In this document: positions 32,201-43,985 of the stretch, one piece after another
How positions within the stretch are numbered: position 1 is the first letter of the stretch
Layout of the letters: each line of letters starts with the position of its first letter
Assembly (NCBI RefSeq): GCF_026914185.1
Contig: NC_070560.1
Span: 2,533,501 to 2,597,500, forward strand
DNA length: 64,000 nt
Direction of reading: 5' to 3'
Origin: Puccinia triticina
Taxonomy: Eukaryota; Basidiomycota; Pucciniomycetes; Pucciniales; Pucciniaceae
The notes under the pieces: model-generated
Told to the model about the DNA's origin: nothing
Seen by the model: only the letters and a program-made list of their open reading frames with translations
Databases searched by the model: none
Translations under genes and position numbers: made by a program

Positions 32201-32343
32201 TTGCCAGGCTTTGCCAGGCATTTGCCAGGCATTGCCAGGCATTGCCAGGCATTTGCCAGGCATTTGCCAGGCATTGTCAGGCATTTGCCAAGCATTGCCA
32301 GGCATTGCCAGGCATTTGCCAGGCGTTTACCAGGCATTGCTAG
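29265..32343. repeat. 3.1-kb minisatellite of TGCCAGGCAT units
   Basis: About 280 units of 10-11 bp, (T)TGCCAGGCAT and variants with TTCC, GACA, GCGA or GCTT changes. The core TGCCAGGCA is nearly self-complementary. Marker blocks recur, for example GGCATTGTCAGGCATTTGCC near 30382, 31664 and 32270, showing larger duplicated blocks. Because 10- and 11-bp units mix and contain no stop, very long frames exist on both strands; they are not treated as genes. Confidence 0.97.
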
Positions 32344-32640
32344 GCAAATCCTCAATCGAAGGAATGCCTCCGGTTGAAGAGGTATGTATACCTCCTCAAC
32401 TGGAGGCATTCCTCCGGTTGAGGAGTACATACCTCCTCAACCGGAAGCATTCCTCTGGTTGAGGAGTACATACCTCCTCCATTCCTCCGGTTGAAGAGGT
32501 ATGTATGGGAACTTGATGACGTAAGAGTTTTGCGATTTGCAAAACTCTTACGTACAACTTGTAATATATCCCATGTATCTACATAGCCCATGTACAGCTA
32601 TGTAGATACATGGGGCTTATGTAAGAGTTTTGTGAATTGC
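32344..32640. repeat. Hairpin repeats (CCTCAACCGGAGGCATTCC)
   Basis: Several inverted copies of CCTCCGGTTGAGGAG with TACATACCTCC, then inverted copies of GTAAGAGTTTTGCRATTTGC and CATGTATCTACATAG. This resembles another subterminal region of a DNA transposon; no terminal TIR was fixed. Confidence 0.65.
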
Positions 32641-32980
32641 AAAAATCTTAAAGCAACATATGTACCCGCGAGTTCTTGGCCGGAGATTGAATCACAACCA
32701 CTACAAATTTTTCAAAATTCACTCAACTCGACAAACTCAGCACTTCTCATGTCTCCTCCACCTCTCCCGGATCCCCCTCCTCTATCAACAAGACAAAAAC
32801 CGGAGACACCCCTTCCAATTCTAGATAGCATCACAAGATTCCTGACGGATGCAATTTCAGACAAAAACCCAACTCAATCCCTTGATCAAGGTCAAATCAT
32901 CAATCTCATCATCTCCCTTGCCAAACTGAGATCAGCTATCATCGGCAACAGCAACTCAGCAACAACAGACACAAACACCC

Positions 32981-34145
32981 TGTCAGGCTCGGTGATGCCA
33001 AGAGCAATATAGCTCCTCTAGCTACACCGGCGACAGAGCACGGTGCGGTGGTAAGCGCGATAAGAGCGCGGTGAGAAGGGTAAAAAATAACTCAAAGTTA
33101 TTTTTAAGAGAAAACCCAAAAGGGTTGTAACGGAGGGGCCAGGAGCGCCTGGGGTATTTAAGTGCCCTCCGGTGGTCTTACAGGGCCTGCGCACAATATG
33201 CGCAGGGGTGGTTATGGAACCTGTGACTTCTGGGGCCCAATTAAGGGTGTTTTTTGAACGTACTAACGTTCCCAGGGCAAGGGATATGATCCCAATAAAG
33301 AAAGAGGGAAACAGCGGACTTACTCTTAAAGAGGGTCCGCAAAAGAAGACGGCAGACGACTCAAAGAACCGAAATTGTAACTATACTGGCAAGCGACCGG
33401 TCGGGTAGACGGGGCGGGGCAGGTATGGCAACGAGGTGGTTGGTATGAATCTGGGGAGGCTTCTTCTTGCTCAGAAGCCTCCCTTTATATATTCTTGCGG
33501 CGACCGGTAGGGTCGCCGTACCTATTGCAAATTACTCGCGGCTTCTTGGCCGGGGACATAGCTAGTTCGGACAGGAGTGATCTCGAGTTCTACTACTCTG
33601 ACCACTCCTGTTCACTGTTCTCATTATTGAGTGTAGCTCTTCCTCGGTCCAAGGAAGAGTTTTCCATTCAGGACGTCTATTCTCGGTTGAGAACTTTGGG
33701 CTGGGGGAGAGTAGACTGTTCACTTTATTGCTATTCTCCTCCGGCCGGCTCCACTCGATCAGTTCTATTGTCACTTCTTAGAACAATAGGACAGGAGAAT
33801 GTCTAGCACTTGTTCTCTTGGCTTGAGAACGCTTTTGTATCCCGTTCTCTTGTTATAAGAACGGGTTTCACTCATAACTACATTCTTTCTCCGGCCGATA
33901 CCTGCGGCCGGAGTTTGTACACTCTCTCCTTGATTCTATCAATCGTTCAAGGGGAGGGTTTTTGCATATTCATATTCTTATTTGCGGCGCTCTGTGCCGC
34001 ACTCAGTGCTCAAAAAGTCGCAGTCGCTAAAGCTGTGTAGGTTTCGCGACTACTTGGCGCTCTGCGCCGCAAATAGTATGCACAGTTAGCAACACATGTA
34101 GAATTGTTAGCTGGGCTCTAACTTATTCTAGTAGCCCAGCTGACA
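32981..34145 (+). mobile_element. Solo LTR, family TGTCAGSC, TSD CACCC
   Basis: 1165 bp, TGTCAGGCTCGG...GCCCAGCTGACA, with CACCC at 32976-32980 and 34146-34150. A TATA element (TTTATATATTC, about 33482) supports plus sense. It interrupts LINE ORF1 in frame-preserving fashion. Confidence 0.93.
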
Positions 34146-34300
34146 CACCCTGCAGAAAATCCTAGACCGTTTAGATTGTATCAAAAGACAACCCATCCCA
34201 GCTCCTATCCCGTTTCGTCCAACTTGAGATTTGGTCGCTGCTGACAAACAGAAAGGTCCAAACACTAACAAGGGAACTCGGCCAACGGAACGCATCACGG

Positions 34301-35216
34301 TGTAGTCGTTATTCCTGTGTTTGTAGGAGAAAAAGTTAAAACTTTTATTTTTACTCTCTAAACGCCTCAAGATAGCAACAAATTGAATGCAGAAATGGAA
34401 TCTACGGCCAAAATAACCCCTAGTCACCAACTGGAACCACTTTCATATCTCTACTGGATCAGAAGATACACGGATCACACCTTTCACATGCTAGTCCGGG
34501 ACAGTTCACAGAGTATTTCACATATGATTTCACACACAACTCAGCTCTAGGATACTTTGCATAGGATATTGAATACCTCATATTGAATTCCTTTGTTTCT
34601 TTTATTTCCTTCCTTTGATTCCACTCAACCACAAGTTGGCCACTGTTTTGATATTGCATACATATGAAACTCATGTAACCCCCTAGAAGTTAGACCCCTT
34701 CTCAGTTTACTATATAAGGAGGCCTCTGCCTGCCAGTTGTTTCCTCCCTCATGCCATCTGGCTCCCATCATCCATCTACTTACCTGTCACAGTTATTTAT
34801 TACACATACATATCACAGTTACTTGCAATTCACACTCATAGTTGATTTCACAAACCTTTCACAAGCCTCTCAAGGTACTGGGTTCCAATCCTGGTGGAAG
34901 CATAGCTTTCAAACCTTGACCTTCTCTTTTTCACTTTATATACCCTCTGCTCACAGACCTGGGTTCAAGCCCCATCCAAGTCATCAGTATTTTCTGCCCA
35001 TTTCAGACACCTCATCTGTTTCTTAGACACTCAGAACTTTCCACAATACAATCCAACTATACTCTTCATCTCTGAACATATCCTCATCACTGAATAAAAC
35101 TGCCAAGCTTAGCTTGGTGGTCTTGTTTTCTGATATCCAGAAAGGCAGAGTTTGCACCTCATCCATACCTTTTGCCATTCAGCAAAAGGGTCTCACGACA
35201 CCTTTTGAGTCTTACA
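34301..35216 (+). mobile_element. Solo LTR in LINE ORF1, TSD ACGG
   Basis: 916 bp, TGTAGTCGTTATTCC...GAGTCTTACA, flanked by ACGG at 34297-34300 and 35217-35220. Same family as 26134-27019. It has TATATAAGG at about 34712 and two B-box-like motifs (GGGTTCCAATCC, GGGTTCAAGCCCC) near 34880 and 34962. Confidence 0.92.
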
Positions 35217-36068
35217 ACGGCACCGATACCATCCAATGCGGAGCTTAACGAATTCAAACCCTCCAGTTGTGTTATTCACACACCGCCTGGCTTCAACGCA
35301 CTCGACACAGCCTCAGCTACCAACATTACAACCAGCATAAATAAGACTCTGGCATCCATCAATGCCAACATTGACTCTGTCCCAATTGAAGCGACTGGTA
35401 TTGCGGTTCTCCCATCCAAGGATCTCAAGATATACACCTCATCTAGAATCAAGGCCTGTTGGATCCTTGATAACAAACATCACTGGACAGGCCTTTTTTG
35501 CCCTAGCCTTGCCACATTTCCAAACAGATATCCGGTACTCTTACACGCCATACCAGCACATTTTGACCCCAACAACAGAAGGCATTTGGAAGCCCTTGGT
35601 ACCCAAAATCAAATCAATCCAGCTCTAATCCAATCAGCATGTTGGTTGAACAACCCGGCAGAAAACGGGAAAAAGAATGGTTCAATTGTTCTACAAATCA
35701 TTGACAAGAAAATTGCACTCAAAATCGAAAAATACGGACTTTTTCTTCAGCATGAACTTTATCGAGGGGCTCACTATACCCAATCAATCCCGCAATGCTT
35801 TTGATGTTGGAGGATCCGCCATACCGCTAAATGGTGTAAAAACAATCCACTCTGTAGTAAATGCCACGGTAGCCACAACTCTAAGACATACAATACTGCT
35901 TCACCATCCGCACAATCCTGCTGTGTTTGCCTTCTACATGAACAGTCTTCATCCAACAAGACAATCAATAAACTTGATATGAAGTTTGCTCATTCACCTT
36001 GGTCAACAGATTGCCCATCAATGGAACAAGAAATTCTGAATTGCCGGAGGCGCCGATGGAACCCTTGA

Positions 36069-36250
36069 TTTCCTTACTAGTCCCCTCTTTCTCCATGTTC
36101 CTCTCTCAAAACTAGTTTAATCTAAAGATGAAAACGTTATAGGCACTTGTCAAATGTAGAGTTGTCAATTTTTTAGCCTTGTAGTCCTCTTTTTGATATA
36201 CTTCAACTTGTAGGTATACACTACAGTGCGCAATGCTAAAAGCCAAACTG
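36069..36250. other. Unassigned spacer
   Basis: AT-rich tail after LINE ORF1, without recognised features, up to an A18 run at about 36257. Confidence 0.4.
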
Positions 36251-36712
36251 CACTTAAAAAAAAAAAAAAAACATATGTACCTGGGTCCCGTCCGACAAGG
36301 TCGGACGGGACAGGCCAGCCAATCCAGCCCACTTGGCGGGCTGTATCGGCTGGTGCTTGCCCTAGTCCTTGTTGGGAGGGACATGCCCTCCATCCAGCTT
36401 GTCGTCTCCCTTCGCGGCGAGCTGGATGGGTGTATACAGGCCATGTCCGCTGGGACTTGGCCTGTATACACATAGCCTATGTACATCCCTTGCTTGCCTT
36501 TTGGCGTGCGGCTTACACACGCCAATTATTTTGGCGCGTGCGAGCCGCACGCAAATTATTTTGGCGTGTGGGAGGCACACGCCAAAGGCAAGCAAGGGCT
36601 CGCTTGCCGTTTGGCGTGCGGCCAAACACACCAATAAACCCTGGCGTGCGGCTCCCACACGCCAAAAAAACGGGGCGTGTTGGCGGGCGTGTGTTTGTCA
36701 ACACCCGGCATT
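36251..36712. repeat. Hairpin-rich subterminal-like region
   Basis: Begins CACTT plus a long A run, then palindromes such as CCCGTCCGAC-AA-GGTCGGACGGG, GCTGGATGG/CCATCCAGC, TATACAGGCC/GGCCTGTATA and repeats of GGCGTGYGGSTC/CACACGCC. The style matches CACTA subterminal regions, but no TIR pair or TSD was found. Confidence 0.55.
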
Positions 36713-36954
36713 GCCAGGAATTTTCCATGCATTAGCCAGGCATTGCCAGGCATTGCCAGGCATTTGCCATGCATTAGCCAGGCATTGCCAGGCATTTGCC
36801 ATGCATTATCCAGGCATTGCCAGGCATTGCCAGGCATTGCCAGGCATTTGCCAGGCATTGCCAGGCATCACAGGCATTTGCCAGGCATTTGCCAGGCATT
36901 GCCAGGCAATGCCTGGCAATGCCTGGCAATGCCTGGCAATGCCTGGCAATGCCT
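36713..36954. repeat. TGCCAGGCA minisatellite with an internal inversion
   Basis: Units of GCCAGGCATT run to about 36905 and then flip to GGCAATGCCT up to 36954, so the array is a long inverted repeat that can fold as a hairpin. Variants with CATGCATTAGCC are unique to this array. Confidence 0.93.
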
Positions 36955-37784
36955 AAGAATAATTCTAAAAGATTGCGCCACACTAAATATTCTTAGTGTA
37001 AAACTCCCAGAGCTTATTCAAGGAAGGCAGCCCTTCAGGCACCAGTTTATCTTGTCAATATCCGTGACAACTTACATTTCCCTTCCAAGCTCCTAAATCC
37101 CCGTAGAGTGAAGTTCCACAGCGTTTATCAACGCCAAAGCGCAAGCACCAGCGGCCTAGTGCTTTCAATTTGTGCAGCAAAGCCATGTAGCATTGAATCC
37201 GGCACGGGGCGTCAAGTTTTCCAATGGGGGGTTCTGGGTTTGCAGTGCCGCAAAGCAGTCTCATTGGAGCTACAGGAGTTCATGGAATGCAATAAAATGT
37301 TGTGCAACTGCAAACAGTTGTCATGCACAAACTCTGTGGAATCTTGGGGTAGAGATGGCATTTGGGACCCGGATACCCGCCGTGGGTCCGGGTACCAGGT
37401 TGTTTTTCTGCCTCAAATCAGACACTGGTTACTGCACCGGTAGCAACCTGAGTAACGGCGGTATTTGGGTGGTGTACCCGCTCCCATTGGGAGAGCCAGA
37501 TCTGCTGGTGGCGGAGGAGATGTTCCAGGAGGGCAAGGAGCTCAACCAGGGTGCTGCAAACCTTGATATTTCAGGTACTGACAATTGAGAGACACAAACA
37601 CTCTCTCACTGGTGAGTACTGCCAATTGAGAGAGCAAATACACCCACCCAGGGCCTCTCCTTTGGGCCAGAACCAGGTAGAGTCCATTTTCTCTCTCTAC
37701 TGCCGGCCTGGCCACCCAAGTTTGGGGTGGGCACCCACCAGGTCATTTTTTCATCAAAAACTGACAACCGGTAACACACCCAGT
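36955..37784. other. Unassigned; includes a hAT-like end fragment
   Basis: No gene recognised. At about 37352-37405, GTAGAGATGGCATTTGGGACCCGGATACCCGCC resembles the first bases of hAT-2 (60953) and could be a decayed hAT terminus. Confidence 0.35.
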
Positions 37785-38157
37785 TTAGCTGTTATTCCTG
37801 TGTTTGCAGGTGGAAAAATTCACAATTTTATTTGTACTCACTATAAGTCTCAATATTCCACCAAACGGGTGTCAGAAATTATGGAATCTACAGCCAAACT
37901 AAAAATTAGTCACCCGCTGTTACCATCGTCATATCTCTACTGGATCAGAAGATACACAAATTACACCTTTCACATGCCAGTCTGTGACAGTTCACAAAGG
38001 ATTTCACACACAGCTTCACACACAACTCAGCTCTAGGATACTTTGCATAGGATATTGAATATGGCATATGAATTTCTTTGTTTCTTTTATTGAATTCCTT
38101 TTATTATACTCAACCACAAGTTGGCCACTGTTTTCATATTGCATATATATGATACTT
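37785..38157 (+). repeat. Truncated LTR of the TGTAGTCG family
   Basis: Aligns to the first 370 bp of 26134-27019 and 34301-35216 (TTATTCCTGTGTTTGCAGG; TATCTCTACTGGATCAGAAG; CAACCACAAGTTGGCCA). Cut off before the TATA box. Confidence 0.85.
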
Positions 38158-38905
38158 GTCAGCCTGTAGGTAACTAACCGTGTAAAATGAGGTTGTTACT
38201 AGCAGTTTGATGGTGTAAAGTACCAAGGATGGGCCAATGTGACGTGATAATATCTGTAAAAGATAACACTCAATCAGTACACTTGGTACAGAAAGTCTTG
38301 CTCAATGAAGGCGCATCCAGATCAACACAAGGTGCTAATAGGCATCCAAGGAATAACTCACTTGGGTTTGTGGGTTTTACCTACAAAAGGTAAAGGGTAA
38401 TCAAGAATCTATGGAGTTTCCTGAATTAAATGATGGTTGAGAATGAAGCCACTGTTTAACTGTTAGTATGTTAAAACTTGCTATAAAATATTCTAAGCAA
38501 TAAACAGTCCATGAGGGGCTGTTTATATATTGAAGAGTGTCCAGGGAGGAAAGAATGGAAGCTCCCAATGACCAGTGGGGAACTGGGAGCGCTTCACAGG
38601 ACAGATCCTCTGAAGGATCAGTAATACAAATGATCTGTGCAGTGTAATGATCAGTAAGTGAGCTACTGGTCTCCCACCAGATCAGTAGTATCTGTATTGT
38701 TGTATAATAACAGATCTTTGTTGATTACTTTCATTCCATTCAGTCTCCACTGAATAGAAAAACTTCATACACATTACCTCACTGCTTTGGCCAGCCTGTG
38801 GTACGTGTATGAATCAGAATTTTCACATGTAAAGGGAAATAAGGGCGTTACAAGGTTCTAATGAGTGATACCTTGTCTGCTACACATTTCACGTGTACTG
38901 TACGA
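38158..38905. repeat. Possible further LTR-type insert
   Basis: Begins TGTCAGCCTGTAGG exactly where the previous LTR copy is cut, suggesting another insertion. It has a TATA-like TTTATATATTG (about 38522) but no confirmed right end or TSD. Confidence 0.35.
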
Positions 38906-38914
38906 CCTAACTGG

Positions 38915-39235
38915 GGCGGGGTGAAAAAAGGTTTCCTGATCGGCGGGGTTGATAGGTAAGCTGAGATCGGCTAAATCCGGTGGAGTCATGGTTCCGGGTT
39001 GGCTGCTGCAGGCCAGTACCGGTTGCTCCTTGACCAAAGCGGTCAAGCGCTGAAACTTTCAGCGCTTGACCGCTGCAAACTCATTTGCGGGGTGCCGCGC
39101 CTCCCCCGGGGAGGCGCTGCTGATCAACCTCCGCCTGCGCTCTTTGGTGCGCCTTTGCGCAGGGTGCCACCTCTCCCGTTAGCGCTCCTGGACTTGACCC
39201 ACCTACTGCTGCGCTGCCGGTAAGCGCACATCCAG
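38915..39235 (+). repeat. DIRS-A left inverted terminal repeat
   Basis: GTTTCCTGATCGGCGGGGTT...GGTTCCGGGTTGGCTGCTGCAGG...GCGCCTCCCCCGGGGAGGCGC matches 55870-56090 in inverse orientation. It holds its own palindrome GGTCAAGCGCTGAAA/TTTCAGCGCTTGACC (39028-39062). The last 85 bp (39150-39235) recur in direct orientation at 57035-57115. Confidence 0.75.
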
Positions 39236-39239
39236 TCTG

Positions 39240-39735
39240 CTGACACTCCCTAGGTGTCTACGTGGGCCAGGGATAAACCCATGGCCTCTGTTGGTACTGT
39301 TTATTTTGCTCAGCGTGTGCTGAATTCATGTGGGATTCCACTGTGATTCAGGTGACCCGGAAGTTTCTATCCTTCCTCCCCAAGCCACCTGGGTATGGGA
39401 TAAGGGAAGAGCCTATTTTCTCCCTCACCCTCCCCCTTTTTCCCTTCTCAGCCCTATAGGGCCTCTTGGGATTTGGGAGGGGTTGTAGGGAGTGGTAGAG
39501 TGTCCCCACGCCTCCCTCAATGGGTAGTGTGATACAGCTCCCCCTTAGGAGCTCTTTAGCGGAAAGGTCTGAGCCCGTCCCACAACTCCAGGGGCCTGGA
39601 GCCAGCTCAGACCTAACCAACCCCTATCCCCTCTAACTGCCTTGTCTGAGGCTAGCCCTAACTCCAGGCTCTTATCTAATTGACATCTAGTTCTGCTTGT
39701 TATGGTATTACTGTGAAATGCACTCAATTCCTAAC
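39240..39735. other. Unassigned; place where a DIRS recombinase would be expected
   Basis: No recombinase motifs on either strand; pyrimidine-rich sequence. A deletion or replacement of the DIRS-A recombinase is the simplest reading. Confidence 0.4.
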
Positions 39736-41253
39736 CTAATCCGTCTCGGTGACCTGTGTGATTAGCTCTTCCAGGTCCCTTGGGACTTCAATCCGCAATT
39801 GGTCCCTGTTTTGGTGGCCTTGCCGCACTCCCCTAGATAACGTGTCCGCCCGATTTTTGGCGGAGACCACCCGCTTTGCTACCAGGTTGATCTGATGTTC
39901 AATCAAGATCTTCTGGATCTTCTTCCACTTGTTGTTGACAAGGTGGTCCTTTGATTTCCGTTTGAGGATTGCGCCCTCCGTCGTGGTGTTTTCTGTCCAC
40001 ACAATGAAGGTTTTGTTAATCAACAAACTAAAGCATGTATTTTAGGTAAGCAATTCTGACAAGGGAATACATGTGATGAAATAAAAATAGAAAAATAGAA
40101 AATGTACCTAAAGGCAAAGGGGACAATTTAAAGAGACACAATAAGAACAAGGACACAGGACACAGGAGGACAAACAACTGGGAAAAAAAAGAAAGAGTCA
40201 ATGATGTTGACCGGGATGAGTCCAATGAGCCGTTAAGAACCTACAAGTCGTATGAGTGCAAATGGAGATTGGCAAAGAAGATCGGCGGATTTGTTGGAAA
40301 GAAGGGAAAGCCGAGGACTGAGAGTAATCAATGATCCGGATGCAAGTCTGAGGGTCTTGACAAAGGAATTGAGCAAAGAGGACTTGAGCGCACAGGAGAT
40401 AGTATGATATGATAACGTAGAAAGTAGGTTGATGATGATGGTGTTGACCAATGATGATGTCGAGAGTGGAGGAACAGCTTAGATAAGAAAAGATAAGCTT
40501 TTATAATGATAGGCAGAATGTGATACTGCAGGTTCCCCGAGGGAAGGAAACGAAGACAATGGAAGGAAGAGTTTATATATGGATGGAGAGGTTCCAGCGG
40601 AGAATCTTGCTGGGAGAGATTTGAGGGATCTGAGCGTTGAACATGATGTCATTGAAGTGCGAGCGTCTTGATGAGGTCATCAGGAGAAGTGAGACCGCTA
40701 GAGTCCTAGAGGGATGTCACACGAATGTCAACAGGTTTTCCCTCCTCTTGCGCCAAGTTTCAGGAGCATCAGGAGGCCTAATCTAACCGCGACTGTCTCT
40801 AGTCGGGCAATTTGTTCCTCTTCTTTGTCCCCTTCAATCCCCTGGTCAAGAGCGTCCATTGATCTCAACCGGAATTGTGCCCAGCGTTTCCCTACTATTA
40901 CCCCAATTCCGTAGCTAGTCAAGGTGTTGTCTATCCATCCTGTTTTGGTGGGTTCTTGGCGCAGGATCAGTCTGGTGGGAGCGAATTTCTTGAGAGTTGT
41001 CAGCCACTCATGGAGGTCCTCCTTGGAGCCTTTCAAAATTGGCCGCCTCTTATGGACCCACTCCATTAGCCATTGATAGATTCCACACAGGAAGAACCTG
41101 AGTTGTGGTAGAATGTACGACACGTGGTTGAGGCGTCCTGCAATGACTTCTACCTTGTTGTATGAGAAACTTGCGCCAATCTCCAGGAAGTGTTGGACTT
41201 GCCTGATGTTTTTTGCTAGTTTTTCTTCAGGGAGTTGGACAGTTTTGTTGGAG
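39736..41253 (-). pseudogene. DIRS-A RT C-terminal half and RNase H
   Basis: Minus strand from 41253: SNKTVQLPEEKLAKNIRQV, IAGRLNHVSYILPQL, IGVIVGKRWAQFRL, TVAVRLGLLMLLKLGARGGKT. After the solo LTR (40014-40733) come FIVWTENTTTEGAILKRKS and AKNRADTLSRGVRQ. It is collinear with the DIRS copy at 3240-4038 and open within each block. The first codons directly follow GFIWNG of the block ending at 53878, so both halves belong to one gene. Confidence 0.88.
40014..40733. mobile_element. Solo LTR in DIRS-A RNase H, TSD GGTTT
   Basis: 720 bp, TGTTAATCAACA...GAATGTCAACA, flanked by GGTTT at 40009-40013 and 40734-40738. It splits codons GKT and FIVWT. No other copy of this family was noticed. Confidence 0.9.
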
Positions 41254-41256
41254 CCA

Positions 41257-42100
41257 CACTGCATGAATTATCCCCTTGGACATGCTTGTCCGGCAAGAGC
41301 TCGGACGGGCATGTCCGACCAGTTGTCGGACATGGCCGTCCGACGGGTGGTCGAGCCCACCCGTCAGATCGACCCGTTCGAGCCAAAGTCGGACATTTCT
41401 GCTCGACGGGTCCTCGAGCAGCTTGGCCCGACCACCCATCGGGCTTGTTTGACCGCTCTGCAGTCGCACAGCGCAGCCCGAGCTTCCCTCGGACTGGCTG
41501 GTCGGACCACATCGTCCGAGGAGATTTTGGACATGTCTGTCCGACCAGCTCCCACTGGTCGGACCTGTATGTCCGACGAGTTCCCCAGTCGGACAGACCT
41601 GTCTGATAGGTTCACCGGTCGGACTAGCTTGTCCGACGGGTGTGAGTCCGACAAGTTTGACTTGTCGGACATCTCAACTCGACAGGTTCAACTCGTCGGA
41701 CCAGAGATGTCCGATGAGTTAATCAACCCCGCGTTGCCCAAGCCGCCAAGCTGGCAGCTGGTGGAAGCCCTCTCGGCGAGCTTTTTACGGGTATCCAGCT
41801 CGCCGAAAGGGCTTCCTCCCGGATAGCTGTCAGCTCGCCGAGAGGGCTTCCTCCCGGATAGCTGCCAGCTTGCCAAGAGGGCTTCCTCCCGGATAGCTGC
41901 CAGCTCCGAGAGGGCTTCCTCCCAGATAGCTGCCAGTTTGCCAAGAGGAAACTCTCCCGGCTAGCTGGAGTGAGCTGGTTACAGCGAGATGATTTCCTCG
42001 CGGCGAGCCAGATACCTGTATCCAGCTCGCCGGGATAATTTCCTCGCGTTGAGCTGGTTACGGGTATCCAGCTCGCCGAGAGGGTTTCCCCCCGGCTAGC
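41257..42100 (+). repeat. Left terminal/subterminal region of the CACTA-like element
   Basis: The outer 450 bp are packed with TCGGACA / TGTCCGA motifs in both orientations. The inner 390 bp carry repeats of CTCGCCGAGAGGGCTTCC and CCGGATAGCTG. Inverted counterpart: 53153-53874. Confidence 0.9.
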
Positions 42101-42607
42101 TGATTCCTTTTTCCCCTGCATTGATTGGGTGATTTTATCCCGACCATCTTAGTTTGATGCTCTTCTGTCTGGTCTTTGCCGGATTGGCAGCCAGTTGCGT
42201 CTTCCTTGGAAGGAATCCTTTGCTCTGAACTATTTCCATGTACACCCTCTTTGCCGCTTCTTTTTTCCTTGCCTTGGCTTTCGCTATTCGCGTGGGGATA
42301 TCAAACTCTTCAAATCCTAGAAAATCTAGCTACATTCCTGAATCTCTTTTTCTCATTTTTGGACAGTTTTCTATTGTAAGTTATTTTCCTTTCTGCACTG
42401 CCCTCTTTTGTTAATGTGGTTGATCTAATCCCCTCTCAACCATGATTAGTTGGATGTTTGGGTGATGCGGATGCAAGACAAGCTAATAGACTTTTACGAC
42501 AATGTGAGTCATGCCTAACAACTCTGACCCTTGTTCCTATAGTATGCAGGACCCCTTCCCCAAGACAAGATGAGGCAAGCCGTTCTAATACATTTATATT
42601 TTGTAAT
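42101..42607. other. Unassigned, inside the CACTA-like element
   Basis: T-rich sequence without recognised coding. No transposase motifs seen. Confidence 0.4.
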
Positions 42608-43680
42608 CAGTGGTTTACACTTTGTAAACTGTGGTTTACACCTTGTAAACTGTGGTTTACACCTTGTAAACTGTGGTTTACACCTTGTAAACTGTGGTTT
42701 ACACCTTGTAAACTGTGGTTTACACCTTGTAAACTGTGGTTTACACCTTGTAAACTGTGGTTTACACCTTGTAAACTGTGGTTTACACCTTGTAAACTGT
42801 GGTTTACACCTTGTAAACTGTGGTTTACACCTTTTAAACTATGATTGACACCTTGCAAACTGTGGTTTGCATCTTTTAAACCTGTGGTTTATATCTTTTA
42901 AACCTGTGGTTTACATCTTGTAAACCACAGGTTTACATTGTATAAACCTGTGGTTTACATCTTGTAAACCTGTGGTTTACATCTTATAAACCTGTGGTTT
43001 ACATCTTATAAACCTGCACCTTGTAAACTGTGGTTTACACCTTGTAAACTGTGGTTTACACCTTGTAAACTGTGGTTTACACCTTGTAAACTGTGGTTTA
43101 CACCTTGTAAACTGTGGTTTACACCTTGTAAACTGTGGTTTACACCTTGTAAACTGTGGTTTACACCTTGTAAACTGTGGTTTACACCTTTTAAACTATG
43201 ATTGACACCTTGCAAACTGTGGTTTGCATCTTTTAAACCTGTGGTTTATATCTTTTAAACCTGTGGTTTACATCTTGTAAACCTGTGGTTTACATCTTTA
43301 TAAACCTGTGGTTTTCATCTTGTAAACCTGTGGTTTACATCTTTATAAACCTGTGGTTTACATCTTGTAAACCTGTGGTTTACATCTTGTAAACCTGTGG
43401 TTTACATCTTGTAAACCTGTGGTTTACATCTTGTAAACCTGTGGTTTACATCTTGTAAACCTGTGGTTTACATCTTGTAAACCTGTGGTTTACATCTTGT
43501 AAACCTGTGGTTTACATCTTGTAAACCTGTGGTTTACATCTTGTAAACCTGTGGTTTACATCTTGTAAACCTGTGGTTTACATCTTATAAAGCTGTGGTT
43601 TACATCTTGTAAACCTTGTAAACCTGTGGTTTACATCTTATAAACCTGTGGTTTATATCTTGTAAACTTGTGGTTTATCT
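42608..43680. repeat. 21-bp hairpin minisatellite, array 1
   Basis: About 50 units of TGTGGTTTACACCTTGTAAAC and the variant CTGTGGTTTACATCTTGTAAAC. Every unit has the inverted repeat GTTTAC-N5-GTAAAC. A segment of about 240 bp (42780-43020) recurs at 43030-43260, including the unit TTTTAAACTATGATTGACACC, so part of the array was block-duplicated. Confidence 0.95.
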
Positions 43681-43985
43681 AAGTTTCAATAAAACAGTGA
43701 TTTACGGAAATTTTTATCATGGGTTCACCCGGTTCTTTTCCCTTTCTAACAGTTTGGTGTAATAAAGGTTTTCAAGCCACCTGTTATTTTGGAATTATCC
43801 GTAAGACTGGAGCGAGTCCCGCTAACCAGTCAGAAGCCCCCATTGTAACAGGCGGCTCCGGCAGCATAATAAAGCCAAGATCCGGAGCCACAAGGGAAAC
43901 ATGTGACCTGCATGGCAAACAGCCTTATATATTCTTTTGTAATTTGTTTTTTTCATCCTCAGCGTACCCTCCGAACAACTTTACA
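43681..43985. other. Unassigned spacer
   Basis: No conserved frame recognised. Confidence 0.35.

Larger units (their letters stand above)
32749..36068 (+). pseudogene. LINE ORF1 (zinc-knuckle gag-like), split by two solo LTRs
   Basis: The ATG at 32749 opens MSPPPLPDPPPLSTRQKPE, an N-terminus that runs to TTDTNT at 32980. After the LTR at 32981-34145 the frame resumes at LQKILDRLDCIKRQPIPAP, and after the LTR at 34301-35216 at APIPSNAELNEFKPSS. It then has a conserved central domain (KIYTSSRIKACWILDN; ENGKKNGSIVLQIIDKKIAL) and a cysteine-rich tail (KWCKNNPLCSKCHGSHNSK, then CCVC) typical of LINE ORF1 CCHC knuckles. Two in-frame TGA stops remain, one in the 34151-34300 segment and one at 35802-35804 just inside the first knuckle. 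ORF1 binds RNA in LINE particles. No RT (ORF2) follows, so the element is truncated after 36068. Confidence 0.78.

Noticed and set aside
29171..32462. Frames of up to about 1066 codons on both strands over the TGCCAGGCA array
   Set aside because: They follow from a stop-free 10-11-bp repeat, have no start context or domain, and overlap in nearly all registers.
41216..41826. Arg/Ser/Asp-rich frames over the TCGGAC repeats on both strands
   Set aside because: These are translations of CACTA subterminal repeats, which lack stops because of their composition.
42608..43680. CRISPR-like look of regularly spaced 21-bp repeats
   Set aside because: There are no unique spacers; the repeats are directly tandem, and the window is eukaryotic.
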